A stretch of 64,000 nt of DNA from Gordoniibacillus kamchatkensis. Lineage in GTDB: Bacteria > Bacillota > Bacilli > Paenibacillales > NBRC-103111. Location: the NCBI RefSeq assembly GCF_000829455.1, contig NZ_JXAK01000012.1:62001-126000 (forward strand). Reading direction: 5' to 3'. Below, piece after piece: positions 61,501 to 64,000 of this stretch (positions are counted from its first letter, which is position 1; every line of letters starts with the position of its first letter). Position numbers and translations under genes: made by a program. The notes below the pieces were generated by a model. The model was not told the DNA's origin. It did no database searches and saw nothing but the letters and a program-made list of their open reading frames with translations.

Positions 61501-61549
61501 GCGTCCCCGCGCGTTAGTCCTGACGTTCAGGCAGCGCCGGGGATTTTTA
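61501..61549 (+). terminator. Terminator of the DUF3892 gene
   Basis: CGTCCCCGCGC ... GCGCCGGGGA stem followed by TTTTTATTA. The following stretch to 61802 shows no gene or clear promoter. Confidence 0.75.
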
Positions 61550-61802
61550 TTACCGCCTCAAAATGTTTCAGTTCATTAAAGCGTTAATGTGAAATGAAAA
61601 GCATTCTGAACGCCGATAAAACTTCCGCGGAACGCGGCCGTTCATCTTCGAGAATTCATCGAAACGGTTTTTATCATTATTTTTACAACATTCGGCATAT
61701 CCCTTCAATATTCTGGCAGGGATTTCGATATGAATAGAGAAAGTAAACAGTCGTGGAACTGAAGGGAGTCAATAGGTCGCTCAAGTCGGAGAGTGTACAT
61801 TG

Positions 61803-63404
61803 ATGGTCTACAAATGGATTATCGCCAGTTACGCCGCATTTATCGCCTTTACGAACATCATACAGTTCGGCCGGTCATCGCTCATGCCCATCCTCCTCTC
61901 ATTCGCTCTTTTGGCGGCGCTTACGCTCATTGACACCAGCAGCCGCGCCATCGATGCCGCGCGCGCCGGTGCGCTCGTCGTTTTTCAATGGTTCGCCAGC
62001 GATTGTTTGTGCTTGCTGCTCTACATGCTGGTGCTCGGCAGAGATTATTACGCAAGCCGAACTCCTCGGCCGGCACGTATCCGGACGATCGGCTACACCG
62101 CAGCCTTTCTGCTGACCGACTTACCCGAGCTTTGGCACTTTCCGCCGTCCCACCGCTGGATCGCGGCACTTTTGATCGTGCTTTTTTTCGCGATTGGCGC
62201 GTGCGTGATCGAGTACCTCGTCAGCCGAATGAAGGAGGCGGCCCGCTTGCAGGCAGAGAGTTCGATGTTCGCCACTCGCGATGCGCTGACCGGTTTGCTG
62301 AATTACGAAGAAACGCACCGCAGTCTCGAGAAGCTGGTCAGCGAAGGCACGCCGCTGCTGCTCGTGCTTGTGGACTGCGCCGACCTGAAAGCGATGAACG
62401 TCGCCAAAGGGTATCAAACGGGCAACCTGATCCTAAAGCAAATTGCCGAGCTGCTCGGCATCTCGTTTCCCGATGCGCTGCTGGTCGCCCGTTACGGAGG
62501 CGACGAGTTCGCGCTCGCGCTGCCTTACGGCGACGTTCGGCGCACGGCCGAGCACGTCGAGCTGCTGCTCGGCTCCGAGCTGCCGAAGCTGACCGGGATC
62601 CGCATGACGTACGCGATGGCCCGGTTTCCCGACGATGCCGAAAGCAGGGAAATGCTCTTGCTGGAAGCGGAAAACCGGCTGTATATGAAAAAGCGAGAGC
62701 TGTGGCTGCAAAAGGAAGAGCATATGCTGCGCTCCGAGAAAATGCGCGTCGTCGGCGAGCTGGCGTCCGGCATGGCGCACGAAATTCGCAATCCGCTCAC
62801 TGCGGTCAAAGGATTTTTGCAAATGTCCCGTTCAAGCGGTTACAACATCGAGCCATGGTACGGACTCATTATGGACGAAATCGGCCGCATGAGCGAGCTG
62901 ACGGCAGAGTTTCTGCAATTTTCCCGCCCAAGCGGCACCGATTACCGCGAGCAGTCGCTGCAAAGCTGCATTCAGCGGGTCATCGCCCTGACCGATACGG
63001 AAGTGTCGCGGCTTGGCCAGCGGCTCATCTACGAGCATCCGGACGAGCCGGTCATGCTCTGGATGGATCCGGACAAAATCGTGCAGCTGCTGCTTAACTT
63101 GGTGAAGAACGCATACGAAGCGATGCCCGACGGCGGAACGCTGTATATCCGGCTGCGCCGTTCAGGGCGCACGGCGGTCGTCGAAGTGGAGGATACGGGC
63201 GTCGGCATTCCGCCGGACCGTCTGGGCGCCATTTTCCATCCGTTCTACACGACGAAGGACTACGGCACCGGCCTCGGCTTGTCGATCTCGCACAAAATCG
63301 TGCAGGATCATAACGGCACGCTCGAGGTCGAGAGCATCGTCGGCAAGGGTACCAAGTTCGTGCTTACGTTTCCGCTGTCAGATGCGAGGCACGCAAACGA
63401 TTGA
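61803..63404 (+). CDS. Membrane GGDEF-histidine kinase hybrid
   Basis: 533 residues. Residues 1-140 hold four to five membrane segments; 158-275 a GGDEF domain (DALTGLLNY, LVDCADLKAMNVAKGYQTGN, ARYGGDEF at 229-236); 312-375 HisKA with His326 in MAHEIRNPLTAVKGF; 390-527 HATPase_c (LVKNAYEAMPDGG, EDTGVGIPPDR, YGTGLGLSISHKIV). GGDEF and the first metal Asp191 are kept, but the usual FKxxND...GHxxGD is altered and no RxxD I-site precedes it, so cyclase activity is doubtful. It could bind a nucleotide and tune the kinase. No response regulator is adjacent. The ATG at 61803 follows CGGAGAG. Confidence 0.88.
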   Translation: MVYKWIIASYAAFIAFTNIIQFGRSSLMPILLSFALLAALTLIDTSSRAIDAARAGALVVFQWFASDCLCLLLYMLVLGRDYYASRTPRPARIRTIGYTAAFLLTDLPELWHFPPSHRWIAALLIVLFFAIGACVIEYLVSRMKEAARLQAESSMFATRDALTGLLNYEETHRSLEKLVSEGTPLLLVLVDCADLKAMNVAKGYQTGNLILKQIAELLGISFPDALLVARYGGDEFALALPYGDVRRTAEHVELLLGSELPKLTGIRMTYAMARFPDDAESREMLLLEAENRLYMKKRELWLQKEEHMLRSEKMRVVGELASGMAHEIRNPLTAVKGFLQMSRSSGYNIEPWYGLIMDEIGRMSELTAEFLQFSRPSGTDYREQSLQSCIQRVIALTDTEVSRLGQRLIYEHPDEPVMLWMDPDKIVQLLLNLVKNAYEAMPDGGTLYIRLRRSGRTAVVEVEDTGVGIPPDRLGAIFHPFYTTKDYGTGLGLSISHKIVQDHNGTLEVESIVGKGTKFVLTFPLSDARHAND

Positions 63405-63442
63405 ATAGTTGCGGACGACACCGGCCATGGACAAGCGTACGG

Positions 63443-63492
63443 CAAAAAAAGAAGCTGCAGCCCTGCGATCAAGGCTGCAGCTTCTTTTTCAT
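63443..63492. terminator. Bidirectional terminator (histidine kinase / GNAT)
   Basis: AAAGAAGCTGCAGCC / GGCTGCAGCTTCTTTT. It overlaps the last codons of the GNAT gene. Confidence 0.88.
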
Positions 63493-63912
63493 GCGCACGT
63501 GGAGAATGCCGGCGTCGTAAAACGGCTTGTCGGAGATGACCTCGTATCCGAGCTTGCGGTAAAACGATTCCGCCTGGCACTGGCCGTCCAGTATCGTCGC
63601 TTCGTAACCGAGAGCTTTGGCGTCGTTTTCCATATGGAGAATCAGCTCGCGCCCAAGTCCCTGGCCGCGGTGCTGCCGGCGCACGGCCACACGCTGCAGC
63701 TTCGCCGTCTTGCCGTCGTACGGGCGCCAGCGCGCCGTCGCCAGCGCAGCGCCGTCCTGTAATAGCAGGAAATGGCGGCACGCATCGGGCGAAGCGTCGA
63801 ATTCGTCGATTTCTTCCTCTACGGAAACGCCCTGCTCGGCGACAAACACTTCCTTGCGGATCGAAAAGCACTCGGCCAGCTCGTCTTCGGTGCGCACATG
63901 AATGATTGGCAT
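63469..63912 (-). CDS. GNAT family N-acetyltransferase (ElaA/YjcF-like)
   Basis: 147 residues. IRKEVFVAEQGVSVEEEIDEFD is typical of the ElaA/YjcF group; RVAVRRQHRGQGLGRELILHM is the acetyl-CoA pyrophosphate loop (RxxGxG/A); ATILDGQCQAESFYRKLGYE closes the fold. The acceptor substrate is unknown. The ATG at 63912 follows GGGGTGGGA. The remaining 88 bases to the window end hold no complete gene. Confidence 0.88.
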   Translation of the reverse strand: MPIIHVRTEDELAECFSIRKEVFVAEQGVSVEEEIDEFDASPDACRHFLLLQDGAALATARWRPYDGKTAKLQRVAVRRQHRGQGLGRELILHMENDAKALGYEATILDGQCQAESFYRKLGYEVISDKPFYDAGILHVRMKKKLQP

Positions 63913-64000
63913 TGCCGTCCCACCCCTTGCTTCAAATCGCTATCCTTCTGATCTTACCCGCATGCGGCCGCTTTGTCCACCGCGTCTTTTCCCGCTTCAT

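Overview
This is a GC-rich stretch of a Gram-positive chromosome. It is most likely from the Paenibacillaceae (a Paenibacillus or Cohnella-type organism). Pointers are RicF/YlbF, YlaN, YugN, YktB, DUF1885, DUF3892 and DUF2512 proteins, a WGxxGxxG C-terminus, an XPB-type helicase with its Helicase_C_3 partner, AGGAGG-type ribosome binding sites, many TTG/GTG starts, a tyrosine T-box, a cre box and a CcpA gene. The segment rpsD - tyrS - pbp - acsA - acuA - acuC - mtnN - ccpA resembles the order known around ccpA in Bacillus subtilis, but acuB is absent. No phage, insertion sequence, rRNA, tRNA or CRISPR array was recognised.

Layout. 1-6 kb: asparaginase (cut by the window edge), RicF-like protein, a repeat-rich gap, then the helicase pair. 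6-11.9 kb: nuclease lipoprotein, CBS protein, M20 amidohydrolase, YugN/FtsW pair, Asp23 protein, Ca2+/H+ antiporter. 11.9-14.4 kb: a cassette of two leaderless pro-astacins and a leaderless beta-rich protein. 14.4-17.7 kb: YlaN, an HPr-like protein without the catalytic His, TVP38, a lipoprotein, rpsD. 17.8-28.6 kb: tyrS, class A PBP, the acetate module (acsA, acuA, acuC), mtnN and ccpA. 28.7-35.7 kb: zinc-ribbon protein, DJ-1/PfpI protein, a c-di-GMP riboswitch gene, a ptsG-ptsI operon without ptsH, a repetitive Q/G/Y/N-rich protein, a CoA-binding protein. 35.7-40.3 kb: C39 peptidase, aroA, fluoride channel pair, rhodanese, aroK. 40.3-46.5 kb: a LacI-headed sugar-acid operon (LarA-like nickel-pincer isomerase, gluconokinase, SDR, 6-phosphogluconate dehydrogenase). 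46.6-64 kb: FAD protein, two stalk-domain secreted proteins, ilvD, WGxxGxxG protein, YktB, MFS transporter, speA, alpha/beta hydrolase, CcdC, a GGDEF-histidine kinase hybrid and a GNAT.

How it works together. Three themes stand out. Carbon control: CcpA and a cre box at acsA, AcuA/AcuC as opposing acetylation and deacetylation enzymes on AcsA, PTS genes, and a sugar-acid operon feeding the pentose phosphate pathway. Second-messenger signalling: a class I c-di-GMP riboswitch in front of an unknown 123-residue protein, and a membrane GGDEF-HisKA-HATPase protein. Secreted or unusual small proteins: the astacin cassette, stalk proteins, the 11-mer repeat protein and the YHTANYRGNQ repeat protein.

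Two cross-cutting observations affect how the annotation should be read. First, at least ten genes carry one- or two-base frameshifts, mostly single-base losses. Indel errors in the consensus are the simplest reading, so 'broken' calls here are provisional. Second, the intergenic DNA contains two dispersed, partly palindromic repeat families (about 175 bp with a 79 bp internally deleted copy; about 140 bp with short forms near 60-80 bp) and a cluster of GGAAC-N3-GTTCC palindromes.
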